Origin: Betaproteobacteria bacterium HGW-Betaproteobacteria-2
GTDB taxonomy: Bacteria; Pseudomonadota; Gammaproteobacteria; Burkholderiales; Methylophilaceae
NCBI GenBank assembly: GCA_002842255.1
Contig: PHCM01000079.1
Coordinates: 1 to 6,813, forward strand
Direction: 5' to 3'
Length of the DNA stretch: 6,813 nucleotides
Position 1 is the first letter of the stretch. Each line of letters begins with the position of its first letter. The notes beneath the pieces are model-generated. The model saw only the letters and a list, made by a program, of their open reading frames with translations, made no database searches and was not told where the DNA came from. This document shows, piece after piece, positions 1-6,430 of this stretch. Both the position numbers and the translations under genes were made by a program.

Positions 1-481
1 CATGGAGTTCAAAGGCAAAAATGTATTGCTGGTCGATGACTCCATCGTGCGCGGAACGACATCTCAGCAGATCGTGCAGATGGCCCGCGATGCTGGCGCC
101 AACAAGGTTTATTTTGCATCTGCCGCGCCTCCGGTACGTTTCCCCAACGTCTATGGTATCGACATGCCTACGCGCAACGAATTGCTAGCTACTGGCCGCA
201 CCGACGAGGAAATCTGCAAGGAAATCGGCGCTGATGCGCTGATTTATCAGGATCTGGATGCCCTGATCAAGGCTGTGCAGCTGAGCAATCCGGATATCGA
301 ATTCTTCGACTGTTCCTGTTTCGATGGAAATTATGTGACCGGCGACATCGATGAAGCCTATCTCAATGAAATCGAATCCGCTCGCGGCGAAGGCCATAAG
401 CACCGGAAACCGGCGAATTCGAGTACGCAGCTGGATCTGAATCTGGTTTCTGCCAAAGAGCATGAGGAAGAGCTGGCCTGA
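1..481 (+). CDS. purF: Amidophosphoribosyltransferase, C-terminal part (5' end outside window)
   Basis: PurF makes 5-phosphoribosylamine from PRPP and glutamine, the first committed step of purine synthesis in the cytoplasm. Only about the last 160 residues are present; the N-terminal glutamine amidotransferase domain lies upstream of the window. The reading frame is already open at base 1, and the ATG at base 2 is an internal Met, not the start. The PRPP-binding loop of type I phosphoribosyltransferases, VLLVDDSIVRGTTS, is encoded at 23-64. It is followed by the family stretches RFPNVYGIDMP and IGADALIYQDL. The tail carries FDCSCFDGNYVTGD, close to the E. coli-type FxCSxFxGxYVT region, then a polar, charged C-terminus of about 30 residues that varies in the family. 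The stop is TGA at 479-481. The metZ promoter begins almost at once after it. The assignment is secure from sequence similarity. Confidence 0.97.
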   Translation, partial: MEFKGKNVLLVDDSIVRGTTSQQIVQMARDAGANKVYFASAAPPVRFPNVYGIDMPTRNELLATGRTDEEICKEIGADALIYQDLDALIKAVQLSNPDIEFFDCSCFDGNYVTGDIDEAYLNEIESARGEGHKHRKPANSSTQLDLNLVSAKEHEEELA

Positions 482-482
482 C

Positions 483-512
483 TTGACGGCAGGAGCCGCG
501 GAGGGCTAAGAT
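483..512 (+). promoter_or_regulatory. Probable sigma70 promoter for the metZ leader
   Basis: A -35 element TTGACG (483-488, 5 of 6 consensus bases) and a -10 element TAAGAT (507-512, 4 of 6) are separated by 18 bp. The predicted start of transcription is about base 519, which is the first base of riboswitch helix P1. That coincidence supports the call, because aptamers of this class often lie near the 5' end of the transcript. The -35 box begins 2 bases after the purF stop, so metZ can be transcribed apart from purF. Read-through from purF is not excluded. This is inference from sequence only. Confidence 0.55.
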
Positions 513-518
513 TGAAAC

Positions 519-605
519 TGCGCTGATTTGAGCGTGCTGCGAAATGTCATTTAACAGCACTAACTCAGCTTGCGGGCGCGTTATAAATTCAGCTAAAGCG
601 AGTTA
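519..605 (+). promoter_or_regulatory. SAM-II (SAM_alpha) type riboswitch with an inserted hairpin in loop 1
   Basis: The RNA matches the SAM-II H-type pseudoknot as I recall it. P1 is TGCGCT (519-524) with GGCGCG (575-580), six pairs including two terminal G-U wobbles. The conserved loop start GATTT follows at 525-529. After P1 comes TTATAAATTCAGCTAAAG (581-598), which aligns with the family's TGATAAATGTAGCTAAAA, including the ATAAAT and AGCTAAA blocks. The pseudoknot helix P2 pairs TAACTC-A-GCTT (561-571) with AAGCGAGTTA (596-605): ten pairs with a single bulged A567. Between GATTT and P2 sits an extra hairpin (534-560): GTGCTG/CAGCAC, a 2x2 internal loop, AAAT/ATTT and a GTC triloop. The compact SAM-II aptamers I know lack this insert. 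The element precedes metZ, a classic target for SAM feedback. The family is described mainly from alphaproteobacteria. Function here is inferred; an Rfam covariance search would settle it. Confidence 0.85.
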
Positions 606-614
606 AGTAATGCG

Positions 615-663
615 AAACCCGTTTTGGCCAAGCTGACTTTAGCAACGCTGAGCGGGTTTTTTT
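615..663 (+). terminator. Probable intrinsic terminator between the riboswitch and metZ
   Basis: AAACCCG (615-621) pairs with CGGGTTT (653-659), and a run of seven T (657-663) overlaps and follows the 3' arm. The 31-base loop is long, but GCTG/TAGC (632-635 with 640-643) can form a small inner hairpin within it. The element starts 9 bases after the aptamer and ends about 50 bases before the metZ start, so it is placed to act as an attenuator. It could also end purF transcripts. The stem is only 7 bp, so its strength is uncertain. Confidence 0.6.
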
Positions 664-713
664 ATGCCCGCCATTTTTGAGAACATGAATAGACAGTTTT
701 GAAAGGTATGGCA

Positions 714-1883
714 ATGAATAAACAATGGCAGCCAGAGACGCTGGGGGTAAGGGCGGGTAGTGAACATACGGAGTTCGGTGAGAATTCCGAAGCGATGTTC
801 CTGACCTCCAGTTTCGTGTTCAAGGATGCCGCGCAGGCGGCTGCACGGTTCGGTGGGCAGGAGCCGGGCAACATATACTCCCGTTTCACCAACCCGACTG
901 TGACCATGTTCCAGAACAAGCTGGCTGCTTTGGAAGGCGCCGAGTTCTGCGTGGCCACTGCTTCCGGCATGTCCGCAATCCTGGCATGCGTCATGGGCCT
1001 GTGTTCCGCTGGTGATCATATCGTAGCGTCGCGTAGTATCTTTGGTACGTCCGTGCAGCTGTTCAGCAATATTCTTCAGCGCTGGGGTCTGCAGACGACC
1101 TTCGTTTCACTGACCGATCCTGAGGAATGGAAGGCGGCAGTCCGTCCCAATACCAAGCTGTTCTTTGTCGAAACGCCGTCCAATCCGCTGACCGAAGTCT
1201 GCGATATTGCCGAGCTGGCCGGTATTGCCCATACAGCTGGCGCATTGCTGGTAGTCGATAACTGTTTTTGCACACCGGCGTTGCAGAAACCCCTGAGTCT
1301 GGGTGCGGATATCATCATCCACTCAGCCACCAAGTACATCGATGGGCAGGGGCGTTGCCTGGGCGGTGCCGTGCTTGGTAAAAAAGATGTGCTGGAACCT
1401 GTATATGGTTTTCTGAGAACGGCCGGTCCGAGCCTGAGTGCATTCAATGCCTGGGTCTTTCTTAAGGGGCTGGAGACCCTGCATGTGCGTATGGAGGCGC
1501 ATGCGCGCAATGCCTTGGAACTCGCGCAGTGGCTGGAGCAGCAGGCTGGTGTCGGTCGGGTATATTATCCGGGCTTGGCTTCGCATCCGCAGCATGCGCT
1601 GGCGATGAGGCAGCAGAAGAGCGGTGGCGCCATCGTGTCATTCGATGTGAAGGGCGGCAAAGATGCCGCGTGGCGTCTGATCGATTCGACGCGCATGATT
1701 TCCATTACTGCCAATCTGGGTGATGCCAAGAGCACGATTACACACCCGGCGACTACCACGCACAGCCGTGTGAGCGCCGAGGCAAGGGCGGCGGCAGGTA
1801 TAGGGGATGGCTTGGTGCGTATTGCCGTAGGTCTTGAGCATATTGATGATCTCAAGGCGGACCTGGCATTGCTGAGTCGCTGA
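714..1883 (+). CDS. metZ: O-succinylhomoserine sulfhydrylase (PLP enzyme of methionine synthesis)
   Basis: MetZ forms homocysteine directly from O-succinylhomoserine and sulfide, bypassing cystathionine. It is a cytoplasmic Cys/Met-metabolism PLP enzyme (fold type I). The 389-residue product matches Pseudomonas-type MetZ along its length. Visible features are YSRFTNPT (Tyr55, Arg57, phosphate contacts from the neighbouring subunit), ATASGMSA (82-88), VVDNCFCTP with Asp182, and SATKYIDGQG with the PLP lysine at Lys207. SRSIFGT has Phe110 where many relatives have a ring-stacking Tyr; Pseudomonas MetZ, as I recall it, also has Phe there. I chose ATG 714 because AAAGG (702-706) lies 7 bases upstream. 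ATG 708 and TTG 699 are in frame but badly spaced from it. The purF-metZ order is common in beta- and gammaproteobacteria. Regulation is probably by the SAM-II-like leader and terminator upstream. A related gamma-synthase or an O-acetylhomoserine enzyme is the main alternative but fits less well. Confidence 0.94.
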   Translation: MNKQWQPETLGVRAGSEHTEFGENSEAMFLTSSFVFKDAAQAAARFGGQEPGNIYSRFTNPTVTMFQNKLAALEGAEFCVATASGMSAILACVMGLCSAGDHIVASRSIFGTSVQLFSNILQRWGLQTTFVSLTDPEEWKAAVRPNTKLFFVETPSNPLTEVCDIAELAGIAHTAGALLVVDNCFCTPALQKPLSLGADIIIHSATKYIDGQGRCLGGAVLGKKDVLEPVYGFLRTAGPSLSAFNAWVFLKGLETLHVRMEAHARNALELAQWLEQQAGVGRVYYPGLASHPQHALAMRQQKSGGAIVSFDVKGGKDAAWRLIDSTRMISITANLGDAKSTITHPATTTHSRVSAEARAAAGIGDGLVRIAVGLEHIDDLKADLALLSR

Positions 1884-1904
1884 AAGATTTGCGGTCTCAA
1901 TCTT
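1884..1904 (+). other. Weak hairpin just after metZ
   Basis: AAGATT (1884-1889) pairs with AATCTT (1899-1904) around a 9-base loop, beginning directly after the metZ stop codon. It is AT-rich and no T-run follows, so it is not a convincing terminator. Transcription may continue into the small genes downstream, since I see no clear promoter in 1905-1974. Confidence 0.3.
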
Positions 1905-1974
1905 CGCACTTCTTGATGCCGTATGTGTCACACTTGTGATTGGATCTGATTTTTAACCAGGAAGGAGTTGGAAC

Positions 1975-2265
1975 ATGAGTGTAAAAGACGAATATGTTGA
2001 AAAACTGAAAACGCAACTGGATGAGTGGAGCGCAGATATCGATGTACTGGAGGAGCGCGCGCGCAAGCTGGATGCGGAACTTCGCGTCAAGGCTGACGAA
2101 CAGCTGATTCTGTTGCGTGCCAAGCGTGACGAAGCCAGAATCAAGCTGAAGGAAATCCAGGATTCGGCCGGAGATGCCTGGCAGGAGTTGCGCAAGGGCG
2201 GTGACGAGGCATGGGCGAGCATCAAGCATGCGCTAGCTGAAGCCCGCAAGAAATTCGGCGAGTAA
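1975..2265 (+). CDS. Small charged coiled-coil protein of unknown function
   Basis: This encodes 96 residues, very rich in Glu, Asp, Lys, Arg and Ala, with no signal peptide or membrane segment. Residues about 5-60 show heptad-like spacing of Leu, Ile and Val (KLKTQLDEW, DVLEERARKLDAEL, AKRDEARIKLKEIQD), so a long helical coiled coil is likely. The C-terminal third has repeated Trp residues (GDAWQELRKGGDEAWASIKHAL), suggesting a second amphipathic helix. Translation is well supported: the sequence AGGAAGGAG (1959-1967) ends 7 bases before the ATG. The general look recalls small coiled-coil proteins sometimes annotated as sll1863-like stress-response proteins, but that link is from memory and weak. 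A gene for a small membrane protein follows after 31 bases, so the two may form an operon and act together at the membrane. Function is unknown. Confidence 0.8.
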   Translation: MSVKDEYVEKLKTQLDEWSADIDVLEERARKLDAELRVKADEQLILLRAKRDEARIKLKEIQDSAGDAWQELRKGGDEAWASIKHALAEARKKFGE

Positions 2266-2296
2266 TTGCGACTACCGCATAATTTATGAGGGAGTC

Positions 2297-2521
2297 ATGA
2301 TGAAACCACAGGTCTTGCTGGGGTTGTTGCTGGCCGTGTTGGGCGTAGCGGCGTTGGTTTATCAGGGATTCAGTTTTACCACGGAGGAAACCATCCTCCA
2401 GATCGGCGCCCTGAAGGCCACTGCGGAAGTAGAGAAGGAGATTGTCATCCCCAGTGTTGTGGCGGTCGGTTCCATCATTGCCGGTGTTCTGCTCATTGTG
2501 CTGCATGGTCGAGGCAAGTGA
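2297..2521 (+). CDS. Small protein with two membrane segments, unknown function
   Basis: The product has 74 residues. Two hydrophobic stretches, about residues 6-24 (LLGLLLAVLGVAALVYQGF) and 51-69 (IPSVVAVGSIIAGVLLIVL), are likely inner-membrane helices. They are joined by a polar segment of about 25 residues (SFTTEETILQIGALKATAEVEKE). The short C-terminus HGRGK is basic, which favours both ends in the cytoplasm and the linker in the periplasm. The start is uncertain between ATG 2297 and ATG 2300: GAGGGAG (2288-2294) gives 2 or 5 bases of spacing, so 2300 may be the true start. Small proteins with this two-helix layout are common in proteobacteria and uncharacterised, and I do not assign a family. 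It lies 31 bases after the coiled-coil gene and before a strong terminator, so it is probably the last gene of its transcript. Confidence 0.75.
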   Translation: MMKPQVLLGLLLAVLGVAALVYQGFSFTTEETILQIGALKATAEVEKEIVIPSVVAVGSIIAGVLLIVLHGRGK

Positions 2522-2573
2522 ATGCAGCCGTCAGCTAAATACTGACCAGTGCCAACTGGATTTGGTCATCAAT

Positions 2574-2599
2574 AAAAACGGGGCAGCTGCCCCGTTTTT
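2574..2599 (+). terminator. Strong intrinsic terminator, perfectly symmetric
   Basis: AAAAACGGGGC (2574-2584) pairs perfectly with GCCCCGTTTTT (2589-2599) around an AGCT loop; the whole 26-base element is a perfect palindrome. The GC-rich core followed by five T makes a textbook rho-independent terminator. The matching A-run on the other side means it would also work on the opposite strand. It ends the small-gene unit and insulates gyrA. Confidence 0.93.
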
Positions 2600-2717
2600 G
2601 TTTTATCCGGACATGCTTTTGTCAGTCAGTGAAAGGCTGTTTTTTTCTGTACCGGAAGAGCTAGCAGAAAGTCATTGGAAGCCGCGCCGGCAAAGGCGTC
2701 AAGTCAGTTGTAATCAG

Positions 2718-2742
2718 GCATGATTTGACGGTCGTATCATGC
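2718..2742. repeat. Perfect inverted repeat at the gyrA promoter, possible operator
   Basis: GCATGAT (2718-2724) and ATCATGC (2736-2742) are exact inverted copies separated by 11 bp, so their centres lie 18 bp apart. The right half ends at the base before the -10 hexamer, and the pair straddles the -35 region. This is the geometry of a site for a dimeric regulator. No known regulator is recognised, and chance is possible because the arms are only 7 bp. Confidence 0.4.
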
Positions 2743-2748
2743 TAGAAT
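2740..2748 (+). promoter_or_regulatory. Probable extended -10 promoter of gyrA
   Basis: TGCTAGAAT contains the extended -10 TGn motif and TAGAAT, 5 of 6 matches to the sigma70 -10 consensus. No good -35 hexamer lies 16-18 bp upstream: TTGACG at 2725-2730 is only 12 bp away. An extended -10 can compensate for this. The predicted start near 2755 gives a leader of about 30 bases before gyrA. The weak -35 would suit a supercoiling-sensitive gyrase promoter, but that is inference. Confidence 0.55.
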
Positions 2749-2785
2749 CCCTATCTTTAAGTCACCAATTAAGCCGATAGCCAAT

Positions 2786-5335
2786 ATGGAACAATTCGCA
2801 AAAGAAACCCTCCCTATCAGCCTTGAAGACGAGATGCGCAGGTCGTATCTCGATTACGCCATGAGTGTAATCGTAGGACGTGCCTTGCCTGATGTGCGTG
2901 ACGGCCTGAAACCGGTACACAGGCGGGTTCTCTACGCCATGCACGAGCTCAGCAATGACTGGAATCGTGCCTACAAGAAATCGGCGCGTATTGTTGGTGA
3001 CGTGATCGGTAAATATCACCCGCATGGTGATACGGCGGTCTATGACACGATTGTCCGCATGGCGCAGGACTTCTCGTTGCGCTACATGTTGGTGGACGGC
3101 CAAGGTAACTTCGGTTCGGTTGACGGCGACAATGCCGCGGCGATGCGTTACACCGAAATCCGCATGGCGCGCATCGCGCACGAGTTGCTGGCGGATATCG
3201 ACAAGGAAACCGTGGATTTTGGCCCCAACTATGACGGCTCCGAACATGAGCCGCTCATCATGCCGGCACGTATCCCCAATCTGCTGATCAACGGCAGTTC
3301 CGGTATTGCGGTCGGTATGGCGACCAATATCCCGCCACATAACCTGAATGAGGTGCTGGATGCCTGTCTGCTGTTGCTGCAGAATCCGGAAACTTCGGTC
3401 GATGAACTGATAGACATCATTCCGGCACCTGACTTTCCGACTGCCGGCATCATCTACGGTACCGTGGGAGTCAAGGAAGGTTACCGTACCGGCCGCGGTC
3501 GTGTGGTCATGCGCGGCCGTACGCATTTCGAGGATATCGGCAAGGGTGATCGCCAGGCAATCATCATTGATGAACTGCCGTATCAGGTCAACAAGAAGAC
3601 GCTGATCGAAAAGATCGCGGAGTTGGTCAACGAGAAGAAGATCGAGGGCATCTCCGACCTGCGCGATGAATCTGATAAATCCGGCATGCGCGTGGTGATT
3701 GAGTTGAAGCGTGGCGAAGTGCCCGAGGTCATTCTCAATAATCTGTACAAGCAGACCCAGTTGCAGGACACCTTCGGCATGAACATGGTTGCGCTGCTGG
3801 ATGGCCAGCCGCGCCTGCTGAATTTGAAGCAGATGCTGGAAGCCTTCCTGCGTCATCGTCGTGAAGTCGTCACACGCCGTACGGTATTCGAGTTGCGCAA
3901 GGCCCGCGAACGCGGTCACGTGCTGGAAGGCCTGGCGGTGGCTTTGGCCAATGTGGACGAGATGATCGCCCTGATCAAGGCGGCGCCTACGCCACCTGAT
4001 GCCAAGCGTGAATTGATGTCACGTACCTGGACCTCACCAGTGGTGGAGGAGATGCTGAAACGTGCTGCTTCCGATGCCTCGCGTCCTGAAGGCCTGTCTG
4101 TCGACTTCGGTCTGACTCCCAAGGGCTATCGCTTGTCCGATGTGCAAGCTCAGGAAATCCTGCAGATGCGTCTGCAACGCCTGACCGGACTTGAGCAGGA
4201 CAAGATCGTCAATGAATACAAGGAAGTGATGGACGTTATCACTGATTTGCTGGACATCCTGGCCAGAGCCGAAAGAGTGACGGAAATCATCGTGCAGGAG
4301 CTTTCCGCCATCCGTCAGCAGTTCGGCGACAAGCGCCGTAGCGAGATCGTGCAGAATACGCAGGATCTTTCACTGGAAGACCTGATCACGCCGCAGGACG
4401 TCGTTGTCACGCTGTCACACACCGGTTACGTCAAATCCCAGCCGCTGGATGAATATCGTGCCCAACGTCGCGGCGGCCGCGGCAAACAGGCGGCAGGCAC
4501 CAAGGAAGACGACTTTATCGACAAGATGTTCGTCGCCAATACGCACGACTATATTCTCTGTTTCTCCAGTCGTGGCCGCGTCTACTGGCTCAAGGTCTAC
4601 GAAGTGCCGCAGGGCGGTCGTGCCAGCCGCGGCAAGCCTATCGTCAACCTGTTCCCGCTGGAAGAGGGCGAGAAGATCAATGCCATTCTCTCCGTCAAGG
4701 AGTTCGACGAAAACCGGTTCGTCTTCATGGCAACAGCGGCAGGGACGGTCAAGAAAACCTCGCTGGTCGAGTTCTCCAACCCGCGCAAGTCCGGCATCAT
4801 CGCCATCAATCTGGATGAAAGCGATTTCCTCATCGGAGCAGAAATCACCAATGGCGATAACGATATCGTGCTGGTATCGGATGGCGGCAAGGCTGTCTGG
4901 TTTGATGAGGAACATGTACGCCCCATGGGTCGTGCAACCCGCGGTGTGCGCGGCATGAAACTGCCGGCCAAGCAGCAGGTGATTTCGCTGCTGATAGCAC
5001 AGAATGAAGAAGAGACCCTTTTGGTAGCTACCGAGAACGGCTACGGCAAGCGCACCGTGTTGAAGGAGTTCCGCCACTCGGGCCGTGGTACCCAAGGCGT
5101 CAAGGCGATTGCAACCAGTGAGCGCAACGGCACTGTCGTCGCAGCAAGGCTGGTCAATGACGAGGATGAGATCATGCTGATCACCACTGGTGGTGTGCTG
5201 ATTCGTACCCGCGTCAAGGAGATCCGTGAACTGGGTCGTGCGACACAGGGCGTGACATTGATCAATCTGGGTACCGGCGAGAAGCTCTCCGGTCTGGAAA
5301 AGATCGTGGAAACCGATGACGAGTCCGAAGCCTGA
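2786..5335 (+). CDS. gyrA: DNA gyrase subunit A
   Basis: GyrA is the breakage-reunion subunit of the A2B2 gyrase that introduces negative supercoils using ATP. The product has 849 residues, against 875 in E. coli. The N-terminal winged-helix and tower region keeps E. coli numbering: [22 protein letters not shown] spans the quinolone-resistance region with Thr83 and Asp87, and AAMRYTEIR places the catalytic Tyr122. A coiled-coil arm follows. The GyrA box QRRGGRG sits at residues 560-566 and identifies gyrase rather than topoisomerase IV ParC. The C-terminal part shows the repeated beta-pinwheel blades (for example [22 protein letters not shown] and [10 protein letters not shown]). The acidic tail is short (ETDDESEA), which accounts for part of the length difference. 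The start agrees with the family N-terminus, but no strong ribosome-binding site precedes ATG 2786. serC follows 4 bases after the stop. Confidence 0.99.
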   Translation: MEQFAKETLPISLEDEMRRSYLDYAMSVIVGRALPDVRDGLKPVHRRVLYAMHELSNDWNRAYKKSARIVGDVIGKYHPHGDTAVYDTIVRMAQDFSLRYMLVDGQGNFGSVDGDNAAAMRYTEIRMARIAHELLADIDKETVDFGPNYDGSEHEPLIMPARIPNLLINGSSGIAVGMATNIPPHNLNEVLDACLLLLQNPETSVDELIDIIPAPDFPTAGIIYGTVGVKEGYRTGRGRVVMRGRTHFEDIGKGDRQAIIIDELPYQVNKKTLIEKIAELVNEKKIEGISDLRDESDKSGMRVVIELKRGEVPEVILNNLYKQTQLQDTFGMNMVALLDGQPRLLNLKQMLEAFLRHRREVVTRRTVFELRKARERGHVLEGLAVALANVDEMIALIKAAPTPPDAKRELMSRTWTSPVVEEMLKRAASDASRPEGLSVDFGLTPKGYRLSDVQAQEILQMRLQRLTGLEQDKIVNEYKEVMDVITDLLDILARAERVTEIIVQELSAIRQQFGDKRRSEIVQNTQDLSLEDLITPQDVVVTLSHTGYVKSQPLDEYRAQRRGGRGKQAAGTKEDDFIDKMFVANTHDYILCFSSRGRVYWLKVYEVPQGGRASRGKPIVNLFPLEEGEKINAILSVKEFDENRFVFMATAAGTVKKTSLVEFSNPRKSGIIAINLDESDFLIGAEITNGDNDIVLVSDGGKAVWFDEEHVRPMGRATRGVRGMKLPAKQQVISLLIAQNEEETLLVATENGYGKRTVLKEFRHSGRGTQGVKAIATSERNGTVVAARLVNDEDEIMLITTGGVLIRTRVKEIRELGRATQGVTLINLGTGEKLSGLEKIVETDDESEA

Positions 5336-5339
5336 TCCC

Positions 5340-6422
5340 ATGAGCCCGGTCTACAATTTTTCTGCCGGTCCTGCTGTCCTGCCCAAGGAAGTCCTGACGC
5401 AGGCGCGTGAGGAAATGCTGGATTGGCATGGTTCCGGCATGTCGGTGATGGAGATGTCGCACCGTGGCAAGGAGTTCCTGCAGATCGCCAGCGAGGCGGA
5501 AGCGGATTTCCGCGAATTGCTGCAGATCCCTGCGAATTACAAGGTGCTGTTCCTGCAGGGCGGCGCGCATCTGCAGTTTTCCATGATTCCGCTCAATCTG
5601 CTGCGTGGCAGAAGCAAGGCAGATTATGTCAGTACCGGTATCTGGTCGGAAAAAGCCATTGCCGAGGCAGCCAGGTTCTGCGAGGTTAATGTCGCGGCAT
5701 CCTCGGCTGACAGAAATTTCACCTATGCGCCCGCACAGGACGCTTGGCAGTTGAGCGCGGACGCAGCCTATGTGCATTACACCTCGAACGAGACCATAGG
5801 CGGGGTCGAGATATTCTGGACGCCGGAAACCGGTGATGTGCCGCTGGTGGCTGATATGTCCTCGCACATCCTGTCGCGTCCGATCGATGTCAGCCGTTAT
5901 GGCCTGATCTATGCCGGTGCGCAGAAGAACATCGGGCCAGCCGGCCTGACCATCGTCATCGTGCGTGATGACTTAATCGGGCATGCTGCCGCAGGCACGC
6001 CAACCATGCTGGATTACAGGATTCATGCCGATAACGGCTCCATGTACAACACGCCGCCGACCTTTGCCATTTATATCGCCGGTCTGGTGTTCAAGTGGCT
6101 GAAGGCGCGTGGTGGTCTTGCTGCCATGGAAAAAACCAATATATTGAAGTCTGCATTGCTTTATGATTATCTCGACGCCTCGGATTTCTATCATTCGCCG
6201 GTCGCGGTAGAGAATCGTTCGCGCATGAACATACCGTTTACCCTCAACAAGGCCGGACTGGATGCCGACTTTCTGCAGCAGGCCGGGCAGTATGGCCTGT
6301 TGCAGTTGAAGGGGCACAAGCTGGTGGGTGGCATGCGTGCATCGCTCTACAATGCGATGCCGGTCGAGGGTGTGCAGGCCTTGTTGCAGTTTATGCAGGA
6401 GTTTGAACAGGCGAATGCCTGA
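5340..6422 (+). CDS. serC: Phosphoserine aminotransferase
   Basis: SerC transfers the amino group of glutamate to 3-phosphohydroxypyruvate in serine synthesis. In proteobacteria it also makes 4-phosphohydroxythreonine for pyridoxal phosphate synthesis. It is a cytoplasmic PLP enzyme of fold type I. The 360-residue product is near the E. coli length of 362. It opens with [11 protein letters not shown], the family's N-terminal substrate loop. [13 protein letters not shown] and [12 protein letters not shown] follow, then [11 protein letters not shown] with the PLP-ring Asp, and [12 protein letters not shown] with the Schiff-base lysine at Lys196. I chose ATG 5340 because it places the protein start as in E. 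coli SerC. ATG 5316 lies inside gyrA and would add eight residues unlike the family (MTSPKPDP). No clear ribosome-binding site precedes 5340, so translation probably depends on ribosomes finishing gyrA 4 bases upstream. pheA follows 8 bases after the stop. Confidence 0.97.
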   Translation: MSPVYNFSAGPAVLPKEVLTQAREEMLDWHGSGMSVMEMSHRGKEFLQIASEAEADFRELLQIPANYKVLFLQGGAHLQFSMIPLNLLRGRSKADYVSTGIWSEKAIAEAARFCEVNVAASSADRNFTYAPAQDAWQLSADAAYVHYTSNETIGGVEIFWTPETGDVPLVADMSSHILSRPIDVSRYGLIYAGAQKNIGPAGLTIVIVRDDLIGHAAAGTPTMLDYRIHADNGSMYNTPPTFAIYIAGLVFKWLKARGGLAAMEKTNILKSALLYDYLDASDFYHSPVAVENRSRMNIPFTLNKAGLDADFLQQAGQYGLLQLKGHKLVGGMRASLYNAMPVEGVQALLQFMQEFEQANA

Positions 6423-6430
6423 AGAGCATT

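Noticed and set aside
699..713. TTG 699 or ATG 708 as the metZ start
   Set aside because: AAAGG at 702-706 overlaps or abuts these codons but lies 7 bases before ATG 714, which also suits the usual MetZ N-terminus.
1884..1904. Hairpin after metZ as an intrinsic terminator
   Set aside because: The stem is AT-rich and no T-run follows it.
1924..1939. TGTGTCACACTTGTGA as a CRP-like site before the coiled-coil gene
   Set aside because: The half-sites TCACA and TGTGA are in the wrong order and spacing for CRP (TGTGA-6 bp-TCACA), and no promoter is evident nearby.
2442..2723. Open frame on the + strand running from the small membrane gene through the terminator
   Set aside because: It overlaps the small membrane gene in another frame and reads across a perfect terminator hairpin; composition is not protein-like.
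2762..3919. Long open frame on the - strand opposite gyrA (385 codons)
   Set aside because: It lies wholly over the gyrA reading frame, its protein resembles nothing I recognise, and it is His/Gln/Asp-rich as expected for the antisense of a biased coding sequence.
5316..5339. ATG 5316 as the serC start
   Set aside because: It would add eight residues not seen in the family; ATG 5340 matches the E. coli SerC N-terminus.
4415..5341. Long open frame on the - strand opposite the gyrA 3' part (308 codons)
   Set aside because: Antisense shadow of the conserved GyrA C-terminal domain; no family match and no support for expression.
5262..5867. Open frame on the - strand across the gyrA-serC junction
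   Set aside because: It overlaps two well-supported genes and has no recognisable domain.
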